Origin: Microglena sp. YARC
Lineage: Eukaryota > Chlorophyta > Chlorophyceae > Chlamydomonadales > Chlamydomonadaceae
Assembly: GCA_022414725.1 (NCBI GenBank)
Contig: CM039466.1
Location: 38,614,175-38,678,174, forward strand
Reading direction: 5' to 3'
Length of the DNA stretch: 64,000 bases
Part shown: positions 30,600 to 42,779 of the stretch, one piece after another
How the letters are laid out: every line of letters begins with the position of its first letter
Numbering within the stretch: position 1 is the first letter of the stretch
Notes under the pieces: generated by a model
What the model was told of the DNA's origin: nothing
The model's database searches: none
Seen by the model: the letters and a program-made list of their open reading frames with translations, nothing else
Position numbers and translations under genes: made by a program

Positions 30600-33500
30600 G
30601 TTAATGTAAGATGTGTTCACAATATCGGCATAGGTCTCAATAGAGGAGAAGATGCTATTTGGAAGCGCTAACAGGGCGCAATCATATAGAAAAGAGATGT
30701 GTACTGCAGGGTAACTGCAGTCAGTGCAGGCCACATAAGCTAGCCTGTGGCCTGGCGGCTCAGGCAACCACGGTAACAGTGTGTTAAGGGGAAAGGTACG
30801 CGTGTGCATTATGGCCGGTTACTCAGAGACTGATATTAAATCTGAGTCAATAAAAATCCCCCCCAAATTCAAGTATTCTTGAGCTCAAGAATTCCTGGAA
30901 TTAACATGAAGGGGCATAAGGAAATAAAAATATTAAGCTAGGGAGACTTTGGGGAATTTCTAGTTGGCTGAAAGGGAGAAATCACTTTAGCGCAGGAGTC
31001 ACAGAGAAATGTCAGTCTTACTGGGGTGTGGTAGTCTGGCTAGGGTAGGAAACTGGGCAGATAGGCTGCAGGCTATGTAGCAGGGAGGCTGCTGGGAAGC
31101 TGAAAGGAACTGCAGATAGGCTGCAGGCTAGGGGCAGATAGGCTGCTTGTGGGCACTGTACTAAATACTGCAAAAGTGCTGGCAGGCTACTATGGCAGAG
31201 AGGCTGCAGAGGGACCTGGTTAAGGAATTCCAGGCTTTGGTGAAAGCTTGTGGAGCTAGCTTTTGTTACGAGAGTTGCATGATTCGAGACTATAGGATTT
31301 GTCTTTGACAGGATGTCTGGAACTAGTCCCCCCATAATTTGGGTGAGCCACATGTGGTGAGCCTGAATTAAAGCACAGACATCAGGAAAGAGACTAGGAT
31401 AGTCCTAAATTTAAAAGGGTGCAGCCTGTGAAAGTAACATGTGGTCAGTAACAGGGGACAGGTCATCTAATCAAATCTAGAATGTTCAAGTCTAAATACA
31501 TCAGATTGGGAGCAATGTTTGGGCTGCTTAGGTGCCTGGCTTGTTGGGGAACCATCAAGGTCAAGCTGGAGACAGATCTGTGAAAATAACTGATCAACGA
31601 CTTGGGGGCCAGGCTGGGGGGGCAAGGATGTTGATGAAAGGTGAAGTCCATGGGGCTCCAGTTCATGCTAGGTGGTTGACACACAGCACTTTTCCTCAGG
31701 GTGGGCTCAGCCTCTTGGGGTCATGATCATCTTGGTCGAAATGATAGTGCATAAGCATGTGCACTGGTTATTGGCAGCCTGAAGGCAAATGGCCCACTGT
31801 AGAGTAGGTCTGGCTGTGGTGGAAAACAGATAGGGTAGGCTTGCACCATTTGCCTGAAGCCTGCCATTGTGGCTTGATGATGGGGCTATAGGCAATCAGA
31901 TGGCACTTGTGCATTGCCTGTGTGGGTAACTGTTCCTTTTCAGAAGTCAGCAGGGGTAGGGAACCTCTGGTGAAGCTGTGATGAGTTGGGTAGTGGAGGC
32001 CTGGGCTTGATGTTGAAGGCTGGTGAAGCAGGCCTGCTGTTCAGGTGGTGTAGGGCGCATCCAAATCTTGTGAGTGTTAAGCCTGGAGTTTGTTGGAGAA
32101 GTGGATGTAGTTGACATTCTGGTTGACTTCTCTCACCAGTGGTAGTCCAATGTCTGGTGACCTGTTGTTCAGTATCCACTGGTCCAAGGTAGTTGCTGTG
32201 TCCAGATCAGATGGCTTTGAGTGGTCCATCCCATCTATGGGGCCATCATAGATTCTCATAGTTGGTCCTGATCTGATCAAATGAGGAGTTTCCAGTCTCT
32301 GCTCTGGCTTGTTGTAGGGTTTAGGGGTGTCCGGATGTTGTTGGAAGAGATGGAGTGGTATCTGGAGGTCATCTATTCCCGTCCAGGGTCATCCGCTGTG
32401 TTGTAAGCCTCCTAAGGGATGAGCTCTGGCATGTCATCAACCTGTCAGCATCACTGTCAGATTCTTCAAAGTTGTCTGCAGTGGGGGGGTATGGTACTGG
32501 GCAGAAAGGAGGAGGATGGTCCTGGAGGTCTTGGTCTGCCTCCCACATGAGTGGGTGGGTAACTGCCTATCTCAAGGTCAGTGTGGGGTGCAAGATGGTG
32601 CAGAAGTAGAGGGGGTTGATCTGGAGGTCTTGGTCTGCCTCCACATGAGTGGGTGGGTACTGCCCCTAATCTCAAGGTCAGTGTGGGTGCAGATGGAGTA
32701 GAAGTAGACGGGGGGATCTGGTGGCAGTCTTGATCAGCTCTATGGGGGAAGTCTCATGAGTGGGTGGAAACTGCCCTGTCTCAGAGCCAGTGTGAGTTGA
32801 TGGAGTCTTGGGTAACCATCATGATGTAGGCAATGGGAGGGCCCACAGAGGGATTACTGGTAGTGACAGGGGAAGTTTGGGTGAGGGTAGAGTCCATGCT
32901 TTTGGGCATGAAGAGGAGCAGTTTTGGTACCTGAGGTGGTGCTTGGGGAATGGAGAGGATGGCTTGTGTCTTTGACAGGTGTACTTGGAGGTCTGGGCAG
33001 GTTGGTGGCTGCATTAATGCTAATGATGTTGGGCTGTTGCAGTCAGCAAGGAGTACACTGTTTCCAGGATGATCAGAGTTTCTGGCCATGGCCCTGGATC
33101 TTGGCCTTCCTTATCCTGCTTGCAGAAGATAGGTGAGAGTCTTGATCTGCCAGCTGCAGCCTAATAGGCCTGTGGAAGGTCCTGAATGTCATGCAGATAG
33201 GAGATGTTACTTGTTGCATGAAAGTGTGCTGCAGTAATGCTATGATCCATTCTGTCCTGGCAGTGCTGCCTGGAAATAGAACTTCTCCATCATCTTCTAT
33301 AGTTGCATTCATCATCAGCATTATATGGTCCAAAGAATGCTTTAATCAGCCAGGGGGTCATGGTGGCAAGGAAAAGGAAAACAGAACTTGCCTCTGGTTG
33401 GTGTAAGCAATCTCAATGGGTTGGAGGTTGTCTTCAATCCAGTGCCAGGGACAGGAAGTTGTGCTCTCACCCTCACTGTCAGAGTCGGATGTTGAGGTGG

Positions 33501-35315
33501 ACTGATGCACCATCAGAACATGGGCATGGCGTCCCCTGCTTTGGTATCTCCTGGGCGTTGCTGCTCCTCATCACTGGTCTTCTTGTGGGGGCTTCTTGTC
33601 GTCAGAGTCCTTTTCATCTTATGATCTCTGCTTGGGAGGTGAGTAGGTGACTTAGATCCGTGGTCAGCTTCATCTGAGTCAGCTGGCTTGAAGGCCAGGT
33701 CAGTGTCCTCACTTGTGCAATCTCTAGAGCTATGGCCTATTCCTCCACAGTTCCAGCATGTCATCTTCCTGTAGGAGCTTCTCCTGTCTCTGATAGGGAG
33801 GTTCCTACTGTTGAATGGTCTCATGGCCCTGTATGCTGCAGCAGCCATTTCAGCCTCTTCTGGGGATGGTGCAGGGTCAACTTGTTTCACTAGGCACCAG
33901 TTGAAGATGGCACTTTGGAGTGCAGCAAATGTGGTGATGTGCTGTGGGGTTTGAATTGGTTGATGTATCCATCATAACTCAGGGCGGGAGTTCAGTCCTT
34001 TGACAACAAGGTTGAGAAAGGTGCTGGCAGAAACGGTGGGAGTACCTTGAATCTTGGGGAATTTGGGAATACTTGTCAGCTGCCCTAGAGAGGTATGTCT
34101 GAAGAGATTCAGTGGTAGTCATACGTACAGCAAATAGGCAAGTCATGGTGGTGTGCTCTAGCCTGCTGCTTCCTCAGAGTATAGGGAGTCTAGAAACTGA
34201 AGGCTTTAGTGGCCATATCTGTGTTAGCATGAATGGCCGCCTGGATTGCGTCTGACACCCGATCTATGATATGCGATCTTGAAGGCCTTGTTGTTCTTCC
34301 AGGTGGAGATCACTGGTGGGGACACCACGAGCCGGAACAGCTGGATCAGCACCCGCAGACAACAGGGTAAGTAATGTCTTCAGCAGGGTAACCATCAGAG
34401 TCAGCGGGCTTCGCGCAGCGACCACAGCTGTTGGCAAGTCAAAGGCGATGGCATGGGTGTTCCACTATCGGACTTGAGGTCGAGGAGTAATATGCACCCT
34501 GGCGCAGCGCCAGGTGTGTAGAGGTTGGTTACCAAGTGAAAATGCGGGAAGTTGCATGTGAGGTCTTCTGTGGGTAGTGTTGGCGTTGTAGGTCGGAGTT
34601 GTTGGGATATGGGGAAGTTAACGAGGGCGGGGCAAGGGAAGGGGGGACATGGAGTGCTTGTTTGGGAATTGGCGATCCAAAGGATCCAACGGATTACTGG
34701 GGCGGTGAACTCGCAAGCCGGCAATGGTTCGAACGACAGGAGCTTCTCTTAAGCTGGGGTCGTAAGCCAAATTGATCGTTGAGATCATACAGCGCTGTGT
34801 GGTCTCGGTGAGGGCGTCGTCCTAAATACTCACTCAAAGATTTCGGTGACTAGTGTGCTCTTAGCTTCCTCAGTCGTAGGACGCAGTGGCAGATTCCAAG
34901 GATCTTGTAGGAAGCGGCAGGCGGAGCAGCGGGAAGTAGGATCTGCACGGGAGTCCAGGGTGCTTAGTTACCACTCGGGCCTTTCGACTAGTCAGAGGGG
35001 ACTGATTCCGAAACGCGGAAATCAGCGGCTTTTCTTCGTTAGCGTTCTAAAGATGGCGCACATAACCTGTTAAATCGTAAGATTGTTACAAAACGGCATA
35101 GGCCTCGAATAGAGGAAAAAAAAAAAAAAAGGAAAAAAGATGCCCCATTAAGCGCAACAGGCGCATCAATATAGAAAAGAGATGTGTACTGCAGGGTAAT
35201 GCAGTAGTGCAGGCCAAGCTAGCCTATGGCCTGGCGTAGGCAACACGGTAACAGGAGGGAAAGGTACCGGTGTGCATTGATGCCGACTCAGAGACTGATA
35301 TATAAATCAGTTCAA
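30600..35315 (-). mobile_element. Decayed gag-only LTR-like retroelement
   Basis: Direct repeats at about 30600-30853 and 35072-35315 share AGAGATGTGTACTGCAGGGT, GGCCTGGCG, CACGGTAACAG and CTCAGAGACTGATAT. Between them the minus strand carries a gag-like region, including a CCHC zinc knuckle (33513-33890) and upstream Gag-like frames broken by small indels (about 33900-34720, with residues such as TESLQTYLSRAADKYSQIP and VVKGLNSRPEL). I find no reverse transcriptase, integrase or RNase H motif in the 2.5 kb downstream of gag. It may be a non-autonomous terminal-repeat element with gag, or a copy with pol decayed beyond recognition. LTR ends are approximate, and primer-binding and polypurine sites were not identified. 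Confidence 0.6.
33513..33890 (-). CDS. Gag-like fragment with CCHC zinc knuckle
   Basis: 125 residues. Residues 45-58 read CWNCGGIGHSSRDC, a CX2CX4HX4C zinc knuckle typical of retroelement Gag nucleocapsid. It is preceded by a basic stretch (RDRRSSYRK) and followed by an acidic/basic hydrophilic tail. The apparent start is within a longer broken frame: upstream residues FAALQSAIFNWCLVKQVDPA can be read across it. The element has therefore lost frame integrity by mutation or sequencing indels. Confidence 0.75.
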   Translation of the reverse strand: MKQVDPAPSPEEAEMAAAAYRAMRPFNSRNLPIRDRRSSYRKMTCWNCGGIGHSSRDCTSEDTDLAFKPADSDEADHGSKSPTHLPSRDHKMKRTLTTRSPHKKTSDEEQQRPGDTKAGDAMPMF

Positions 35316-35321
35316 TAACAC

Positions 35322-35449
35322 AACTAAGCGCGCGCTGCCGCAGTCGCAGCGCGCAGTTTTTGCGCTATTTGCACTAGAAAGCGCTGATCCAATTAGACGA
35401 TGTTGTGCGCTGTAGCGACTGACCAATTTTGGCAAGAAGTAGTACCCTG
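35322..35449 (-). mobile_element. hAT-like MITE (CAGGGTACT family), truncated, beside the LTR
   Basis: Reverse orientation. It ends AGTAGTACCCTG at 35449 and contains GCGCGCGCTGCCGC and TTTTTGCGCTATTTGCACT. It abuts the right LTR-like repeat. Just beyond it, CCAAGCCAGTC...GAACTAATTC (35475-35500) matches sequence at the left edge of the left LTR (30552-30580), suggesting it inserted into LTR-related sequence. Confidence 0.65.
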
Positions 35450-36203
35450 ATGATAAACTCTCCTATTCTGTCCAGCCAAGCCAGTCATGGTACGAACTAA
35501 TTCTAACCACTTCAGTGTACATCCTTTAAAACTCTGTCATAAATAAACGTCTAGCCATCTAGTTTGGGGTCTGCTCATTTTGGCCAAGAATGAACACTCA
35601 CTGGGTACGCCTGTGTGGGGACCACCCATGGCAACCCCACTGAGGAAAAGCCATTATTCACGCCCCATTCGTGTGGGGTGGAAGCCCCAGAATGGACTGG
35701 TTCATACCCATCATCACATTCCCTCCAAACAATGCTGGCAATCATGAGAGTGGTTTGGCACGGTTCATCTCTGTCAAAGGTAGAGAGTCAGAAAAAATTA
35801 TAGGGTGCAATACGTGTGGCAAAGTGGCAATCCAGTGTTATCATACTTGGACAACCTCACAATTACAAAAACACTAGAATCTAATCAAATATAAACAATA
35901 TACACAAATTAGATTGCACTTTAGTAATTGCAATAATGCAATTATCATTTATGCTTGACATTTATACATTTGTAAGATTTTGTCAATTTTGGAGCCTCCA
36001 ACTTCCTGTTCAAACTTTATTTGGGTACAAAAATAAAGGAATTGAAATCTGGGATAAGCTATATTTAAAGGAAGATGAGTTACAGCAGCTTATTTCCTGC
36101 CCACACCCCCCCCCCCCCCCCCCCTCCGCCCCCTCCCGCTGCAATATATACTTAGTGACGGTAGCCCGTGTGGCCCGGTGGCCCACACCTATCCCAACGA
36201 AGA

Positions 36204-36234
<31 letters not shown>

Positions 36235-37560
36235 CATAGTACAGTGCCGTTTGGCCTTTGGGCCCACACCTATTTGGGGCTGGTTACATATGGTTTAACA
36301 CTTTGAACCCCCCCCACCCCCCCCCCCCCCCATCACACACCACACACCAAACCCATTATCCGCCCCATCCCCCCCCCTTCCGCTCCCGTTGGCCACACTG
36401 TTTTGGGCTGGGTTGCCAAAACGGTTTTCTTTCTCTGCAGTGCCATGCAACTTCAACATTGAAGGACACAATATCCTTGCGATGGTCTCCCTTGTGCACC
36501 CACAACAACACAACACCACCGTACTCCCCCCCCCCCCCAAGTTATCTCCACCCCTACCCACCCAACCATGTACCCCACCCTACAAACATACATCCCCATT
36601 ACTCTTCGCTGACATATTTCCTGACTCCATCCTTCCCCCACCCATCCTCCAACCAGCCCCCACCCTCCTCCCCACTCTCATCCCTCCCTCCTCCACAGGC
36701 ACCACCAGCACACACATGACTCCATAATCGCCTCACCTCCACTTCACTGGTGGGCTTTGCCATAGCTGATAGGCAAACGGGACGATGAGCATGCGACAAC
36801 GTTTGCGCATCATCCGAACTCCCTAAAAGCATCGGACCTGCTTCCCTGCCACCTCAGCTGTGATCGATTCGACCCCTACTGAAAAGCTGAACCTGTGCGC
36901 AATCGCAACTGTATATAGAAAAAAGCTTCTTCTTAGCGACATGTATTCAGTTCGGCCGAAAGAACAACCTGTTCACTCGCAACTGCTCCGAAGTCAACTC
37001 GATCTGAGACCTGGAAAACATCGCTAGTTCATCCCATTCAACTTTGGCGCGTGCTCGCTATAAGCACAATGCACAGCGACGCATGTTTCTGCGAATGCAG
37101 TGGGAAGAAGTTGCAGTCAAGTTGCTGATTTGAGATGTTCGGTCAAGTATGGGCGAGAATCGCTCAGCGAGATTTTTCATTCGGTCAACTTTGTGCGGTA
37201 CTTGCTATGGCAAGCAATGCGGGCGGACATATTTCTCAAATGCAGTGGCTGGGGAAGAATTTGCGGTCAAGTTTGTGAACATGGGATGGATGCCGATTCG
37301 GACATTTCTGACAGGTGAGCTGACCTTCACACACGTGACCTCCCGTTGTGCGCAGCGACAGGTCTCTTGACGCAAGGGAAAGGTCTTGCAGAGATTGAGA
37401 CGGTTAAAAGCCTTGGTGGGAAGAACGAACTGTAGCGCTAACCCGATCAGGTGGATGAACTCAGGCGGGAAAATGTATAAGAAATCGGCGGGATGCGCAA
37501 CAGGTAGATACGCCAGGAGCGAAGTTGCATAAAGGCAGAATTCGCAGGAGGCCAATCAGG
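35450..37560. other. No confident gene; poly-C and GTAGCCCGTGTGGCC repeats
   Basis: Poly-C tracts at 36106-36124, 36206-36231 and 36308-36331 alternate with variants of GTAGCCCGTGTGGCCCGGTG and GGCCCACACCTAT (36160, 36236, 36385). A possible plus exon after TTTCTCTGCAG at about 36441 (residues CHATSTLKD or PCNFNIEGHNILAMVSL by frame) has no partner. The 36.7-37.55 kb stretch is unique sequence without a recognisable exon. Confidence 0.45.
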
Positions 37561-38040
37561 CGAAGTTTAAGCAGGAGGGATAAAACGTGAATTGGCTGAG
37601 CGGGAAGTCGGTTTTAAGTCGGTTATGCGATGACACCCACCACTGACCACGACCACCACCACGACCATGATTTCTTTATATATATAGGATTATAATTAAT
37701 GCAGGAATGGGCTTGTTGTTCGGTTGGCTGATTGCTGCAGGCCACTTCCAGCAACTTAGCAGACGTATGCACTGTCTTCAGGCTTAACACCCTCCCAGCT
37801 TTGTCCACTTCCTCTCATCGTAGGGCACCTTACAGACGCAATGTATGTATGCTATGTACTGTATGTAATGTATGTATGTATGTTGTAATGTATGTTATGT
37901 ATTATGCCTGTCTGCCTGTCTGTCTGTCTGTCTGTCTGTTTGTCGTATATATGGTAATGTGTGCATATGTGTAGTATGGTATGTATGTATGTAGTATGTA
38001 TGTATGTATGTATGTATGTATGTATGTACTAGTACATTGC
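37560..38040. repeat. Dispersed repeat copy and (TGTA)n/(TGTC)n
   Basis: 37560-37690 is the second copy of the family at 23440-23600. (TGTATG)n and (TGTC)n tracts run 37837-38035, then GCCCGTGTGGCCGGAGCCAC borders the assembly gap. Confidence 0.75.
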
Positions 38041-38064
38041 CCGTGTGGCCGGAGCCACCCTCCC

Positions 38065-39064
38065 NNNNNNNNNNNNNNNNNNNNNNNNNNNNNNNNNNNN
38101 NNNNNNNNNNNNNNNNNNNNNNNNNNNNNNNNNNNNNNNNNNNNNNNNNNNNNNNNNNNNNNNNNNNNNNNNNNNNNNNNNNNNNNNNNNNNNNNNNNNN
38201 NNNNNNNNNNNNNNNNNNNNNNNNNNNNNNNNNNNNNNNNNNNNNNNNNNNNNNNNNNNNNNNNNNNNNNNNNNNNNNNNNNNNNNNNNNNNNNNNNNNN
38301 NNNNNNNNNNNNNNNNNNNNNNNNNNNNNNNNNNNNNNNNNNNNNNNNNNNNNNNNNNNNNNNNNNNNNNNNNNNNNNNNNNNNNNNNNNNNNNNNNNNN
38401 NNNNNNNNNNNNNNNNNNNNNNNNNNNNNNNNNNNNNNNNNNNNNNNNNNNNNNNNNNNNNNNNNNNNNNNNNNNNNNNNNNNNNNNNNNNNNNNNNNNN
38501 NNNNNNNNNNNNNNNNNNNNNNNNNNNNNNNNNNNNNNNNNNNNNNNNNNNNNNNNNNNNNNNNNNNNNNNNNNNNNNNNNNNNNNNNNNNNNNNNNNNN
38601 NNNNNNNNNNNNNNNNNNNNNNNNNNNNNNNNNNNNNNNNNNNNNNNNNNNNNNNNNNNNNNNNNNNNNNNNNNNNNNNNNNNNNNNNNNNNNNNNNNNN
38701 NNNNNNNNNNNNNNNNNNNNNNNNNNNNNNNNNNNNNNNNNNNNNNNNNNNNNNNNNNNNNNNNNNNNNNNNNNNNNNNNNNNNNNNNNNNNNNNNNNNN
38801 NNNNNNNNNNNNNNNNNNNNNNNNNNNNNNNNNNNNNNNNNNNNNNNNNNNNNNNNNNNNNNNNNNNNNNNNNNNNNNNNNNNNNNNNNNNNNNNNNNNN
38901 NNNNNNNNNNNNNNNNNNNNNNNNNNNNNNNNNNNNNNNNNNNNNNNNNNNNNNNNNNNNNNNNNNNNNNNNNNNNNNNNNNNNNNNNNNNNNNNNNNNN
39001 NNNNNNNNNNNNNNNNNNNNNNNNNNNNNNNNNNNNNNNNNNNNNNNNNNNNNNNNNNNNNNNN
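38065..39064. other. Assembly gap (1000 N)
   Basis: Exactly 1000 Ns, the conventional placeholder for a gap of unknown length. All frames crossing it are meaningless. Sequences on the two sides should not be assumed adjacent. Confidence 0.99.
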
Positions 39065-39144
39065 GACACGGCCAGTACTCGTGACAAAAACATACATTAG
39101 ACCACAACTCCAATTTATGCCTTATGGGACTCCTATATACAGGT

Positions 39145-39368
39145 CAAGTCTTTTTTTTCAAATTCTAAGTTTTTTTTCTAGCCTTCTAGTATAGGCCTCC
39201 TCCAGGGGGACAGGCGTTTAGTGCTTTATAGCACTAAATACCGCTTTAAATATACTTTTAAAGCAGCCTTTTGTACCTGTTAGGGCCATATAGGGCACAC
39301 AAAAAATGATTTTTAAAAATTTGTATACCACTTTTTGGCCAAAACGAGGTCGCTATATGTAACGTAAT
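39145..39368. mobile_element. Dispersed A/T-rich repeat, copy 3
   Basis: Contains TTTTTTTTCAAATTCTAAG, GGCCTCCTCCAGGGGGACAG, TTAGGGCCATATAGGGCACA and AACGAGGTCGCTATATGTAA, matching 21893-22085 block for block. Confidence 0.6.
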
Positions 39369-39370
39369 AT

Positions 39371-39552
39371 CATGTAATGATAACGCCTGTGGGTGGTGGA
39401 TGGAAGGGAGCCCTGTCTTACGGCGGTAAGAGAACAGGCTGCTACTTTACAGCAGGACAGTGCTACCATGGCAGTTGACAGCGACCGCGAAGCACTAAGG
39501 CCCCGCAGGGATTCAAACCCTGCACCTTCTGCTGATTTCAACGAACTCAACC
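39371..39552 (-). mobile_element. tRNA-derived SINE, reverse copy
   Basis: The minus strand has B-box GGTTTGAATCC and the body word ACTGCCATGGTAGCACTG. The plus strand starts with the tail TGTAATGATAACGCC. The A-box region is degenerate. Confidence 0.7.
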
Positions 39553-39629
39553 CAGAGCCAAGCACCTAAGGAACATCTCCCCCGACCCCCATCCCCACGC
39601 ACTGACCCACAATCCCAGCCACCTAATAT

Positions 39630-40730
39630 GTGTCCCTCAGGATCCAGGGATCATCGCCAGCTATCAGTACAGGCAACCAACCAAGCCAACCAACCAACTA
39701 CATGTGTCCTCAGGATCCAGGAGATTATCCGACCAGCTAGATCAGTAGACAGGCAAGCCAGACCAGACCAACCAACCACCAACAGCAAACCAACCAAGCC
39801 AAGCCAATCAAGCCCAACCCACCAACAACCAGCAACCAACCAACCACCAACCAACTACCTATTGTGTCCTAGGATCCAGGAGGTCATCTAATCAGCATTA
39901 GTACCAGATAGTCACCACGGGCCGCATGGGCCAGCCTATTGTATGACCGGATTCTGTGGAGGCAAGGTGCGTAGAGTGCAGTCAGAGAGGGGCTACATAC
40001 AACATGTATTAACAGTCCAAACTCAAATAAGCCACACCACATGCAGGATAATTGTAGATTGCCTGCAGGGCGCATGGGCGGCTTGGGCCAGCCCTACTGT
40101 ATGACTGGATCTGGTGGATCAAGGTCGTAGAGAGCAGTCAGAGAGAGCGTTTACAATGTATGTTCCAAGCCCAAAACTCAAATAAGCCACACCACACCCA
40201 CACCAAACACAGTAGGATAGATTGGTAAGATTTTCTGCATGGGGCTGTATGGGCGGCTTGGGCCAGCCTAATTGTATGACTGGATCTGAGTGGAGGCAAG
40301 GTACGTAGGGAGGGCAATCGAGGGGAAGGGGAGGGATCGATGGGATGATGGGTGGGCTAAAGACAGGCAACACACACAGGCCAACACACCCGTAGCCATA
40401 AAACTTATGTGAATATATACATATGTGGAGCCTGTTGTATGACCGGGTTAAATGTGAAAGGTCCAGAGGGATCAGTCAGTGAGGGGGTGAGGGCGGATGG
40501 GATGATGGGTGGGTTAAAGACAGGCGACAACCCACAAAAGTCCAACACACCTAGAACCATGTGTGAGCCTGCTGTCCTGGCCGGATCGTGGTGGAGGCCA
40601 GGAAGGCAGACAGGGGTGCAGGATCGATGGGAATGATGGGTGGGCTAAAGACAGGCGTACACACAGCAGTCCAAACACACCTAGACATCTGTGAGCCTGA
40701 CGTATGACCGGATCCGGTGAAGAGAATCCA
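39630..40730 (-). repeat. Exon near 39890-39953 with edge arrays on both sides
   Basis: The minus strand has acceptor CTCCACAG at 39954-39961, then an open stretch IRSYNRLAHAARGDYLVLML. Upstream on that strand (39970-40720), about five units repeat the acceptor and exon start (CAG/ATCCAGTCATACAATA and GGCTGGCCCAAGCCGCCCA). Downstream (39630-39890), two or three units repeat ATCTCCTGGATCCTGAGGAC, the apparent exon end, mixed with CCAACCAACC repeats. Identity unknown; small indels break the frame. Confidence 0.45.
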
Positions 40731-40844
40731 GAGTGGATCAGTCAGTGATGGGCGAATGGGATAGGGGACCTTTTTGTGGCGAGACCCCTCTTTTATTAAA
40801 TTATTGTGGCGGCTAATTGTATTTTATTGGTCATACACAATTGA

Positions 40845-41068
40845 ATTGTCCCCCAAGGGGGCGGGAGCCTCCAGGCGGGAAGCCCCCATGTTTACCCCAA
40901 TTTGGTCCGTCTGTCCCGGACCGAAAACGAAAACTTGAAAGCCTGAACACGTCAATCCAACGGCGATGTAACTAAACTCGCTCGGTCAGCTCCATCATTG
41001 CCACTTGCCGTTCCATTGCATACACACTCCGCAATTTTCCACTCGTCTTGCGACGCTGCATAGGGACT
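40845..41068 (+). mobile_element. Dispersed repeat (GGAGCC...GCGACGCTGCAT), copy
   Basis: Carries GGGGGCGGGAGCC, GGTCCGTCTGTCCCGGACCG, GAAAGCCTGAACACGTCA, CATTGCCACTTGCCGTTCC and TTGCGACGCTGCATAGGGAC, in the same order as 18706-18947. Confidence 0.65.
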
Positions 41069-41264
41069 TGTTATCAGTAGTTTCTGCAATTCTAAAGAAA
41101 GCCCAGAAACACTGAAAATATAACTGCATTAGTATTACAAACCCCTAGTAGCTGGAAATGTCAAGCTGTCAGTTGCTTCACTGCGTTGGCTGAAGCTGAT
41201 GCGGGAGCCCATCCAACAATATCAGTCGGTATATAAGCTTGGCAGCAGGATATAAGTTATTTAA

Positions 41265-41415
41265 AAGTAATGATTACCTGTGGGGCCGTGGCGTTAACGG
41301 GTGCCCCGCCTTACGGTGTCGGGACACGGGCTGCTCTTTACCTGGACAAAGGCTACCATGGCGGTTGACAAGCGACTGCGAACACAAAAGGCACTGTTGT
41401 AGGGATTCAAAACAC
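41265..41415 (-). mobile_element. SINE-like reverse copy, degraded
   Basis: Plus strand: TAATGATTACCTGTGGGGCC, then CCGCCTTACGGTGTCGGGAC and AGGCTACCATGGCGGTTGAC, matching the reversed SINE body. The head is too degraded to show both promoter boxes. Confidence 0.6.
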
Positions 41416-42240
41416 CCGTATTTTTTCAAGCAACCATAGTGTGAGAAATAAAGCATTAGGAAAGGCGGGAACTCAGGATACCAACAATTCGCGGCTCATA
41501 TTTTGAATGTTTTCAAAACCTGCGGAGGCGAAACGTAAGACGTTCGCATGCCGCTAATTCAAATCAGTCACCCAGATCACCGCGAGGTACTATTCTGTGC
41601 ACAGCAACTGAGCAATACTACAATGTTCAGATTTTGCTGTCACAGAAAATCAGTCCTGTCATTTTTCTAGTTTCACTACTTCTTTGTTCACGAGCTCTAA
41701 CCATGAGCCATTTGTTGCAACGGGGATGTATAAGTTAGGGTGGGCTATGTTATATAATAAGTGAATAAAAGAATATTATATAATATAGCATAAAAAATTA
41801 TATATAGATTAGTCCGGGTAGCGAGCGCGCTAACCAAGAATTTCGAGATTATTTGAAAAACTAATATTATTGTGAACACTATAAATAATATTGTTAATAT
41901 TAGTTTCAAACACTAATATTCAGTTGCCGTCCCTAGATTGAATATATATGATTAATATAATATAAGGGGTAATGCGTTACATGTCCAGGTAGCTCAAATA
42001 GGAAACTAAACACCCACCCCCGACCACCATACCCCACCCCAACACACACAGTGCACACCTGGCCCACTGTAGTACGCATATGAGGAAGATTGACAGGCAC
42101 ATGTATGTTGTTAACAGTCCAGGGGTAGCTCGATAGACTCAAGGGACTTTGCCCAACCTTTACAACAGGAACGGCAGTGAAGTGGCTAGAGGGGTGGGCT
42201 AGGCTACCAGACATACACGCGCAAACAGTCCTACCACCCA
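41416..42240. other. No gene recognised; A/T-rich patch
   Basis: An AT-rich segment with nested ATTATATAATAT and AATATTAG palindromes (41750-41935). Then at 42050-42160 a unit repeated near 45975-46085 (TGCACACCTGGCC...CAGTCCAGGGGTAGC). On the minus strand the first copy is open (SYPWTVNNIHVPVNLPHMRT) and ends CCAG/GTGTGC, so it may be an exon. Confidence 0.4.
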
Positions 42241-42244
42241 CAAT

Positions 42245-42580
42245 TGACTGGCACAGCCCATGTGATGAGAGTGGAAGCACTACGTATACCAACAACCACC
42301 GCAGGTGATGAGTGGAAGCACTACGGGTATCTCACCCAACAACCATTCCACCCATGTGAGAGAGTGGAAGCACTACGGGTATCTCACCAAACAACCCACA
42401 CCCATGTGATGAGAGTGAAGACTTACGGTTATCTCACCAACAACCATACCCATGTGATGAGAGTGGAAGCACTACGGTTATCTCACCAACAACCACACCC
42501 CATGGATGAGAGTGGAAGCACTATGGGTACTCACCAACAACCATACACTCACCAACACAGCACTCGCAACAAACCACTTG
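42245..42580. repeat. About 48-bp minisatellite (GAGAGTGGAAGCACTACGG)
   Basis: Seven units with GATGAGAGTGGAAGCACTAC and ATCTCACCAACAACCA, differing mainly by single-base indels. Confidence 0.85.
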
Positions 42581-42590
42581 ACAATAACTA

Positions 42591-42719
42591 GGGATCGGCA
42601 TACAAAGATTTTGGAGCCAAAGGTGAGTATGATATTCAAACAACTGCATCGAATCTGATATTGTATTTATTGTAAACTTTTAGCCAGTCAGACACCGGCA
42701 TATACGATGTCATAGATCC
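42591..42719. mobile_element. Palindromic ATCATATGAT-family MITE, divergent reverse copy
   Basis: TA-flanked (42589-42590 and 42720-42721). It begins GGGATCGGCATA, includes AAAGGTGAGTATGATATTCA and the reversed core AGCCAGTCAGACACCGGCAT, and ends CATAGATCC. Confidence 0.6.
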
Positions 42720-42779
42720 TAATCCCCCCTCCATACATTTCCGTCCCCACCCCTCCATCCCCTTCCATCCCCCCCCCCT

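Noticed and set aside
37895..39194. Frames of 350-403 residues
   Set aside because: They cross 1000 Ns and are meaningless.
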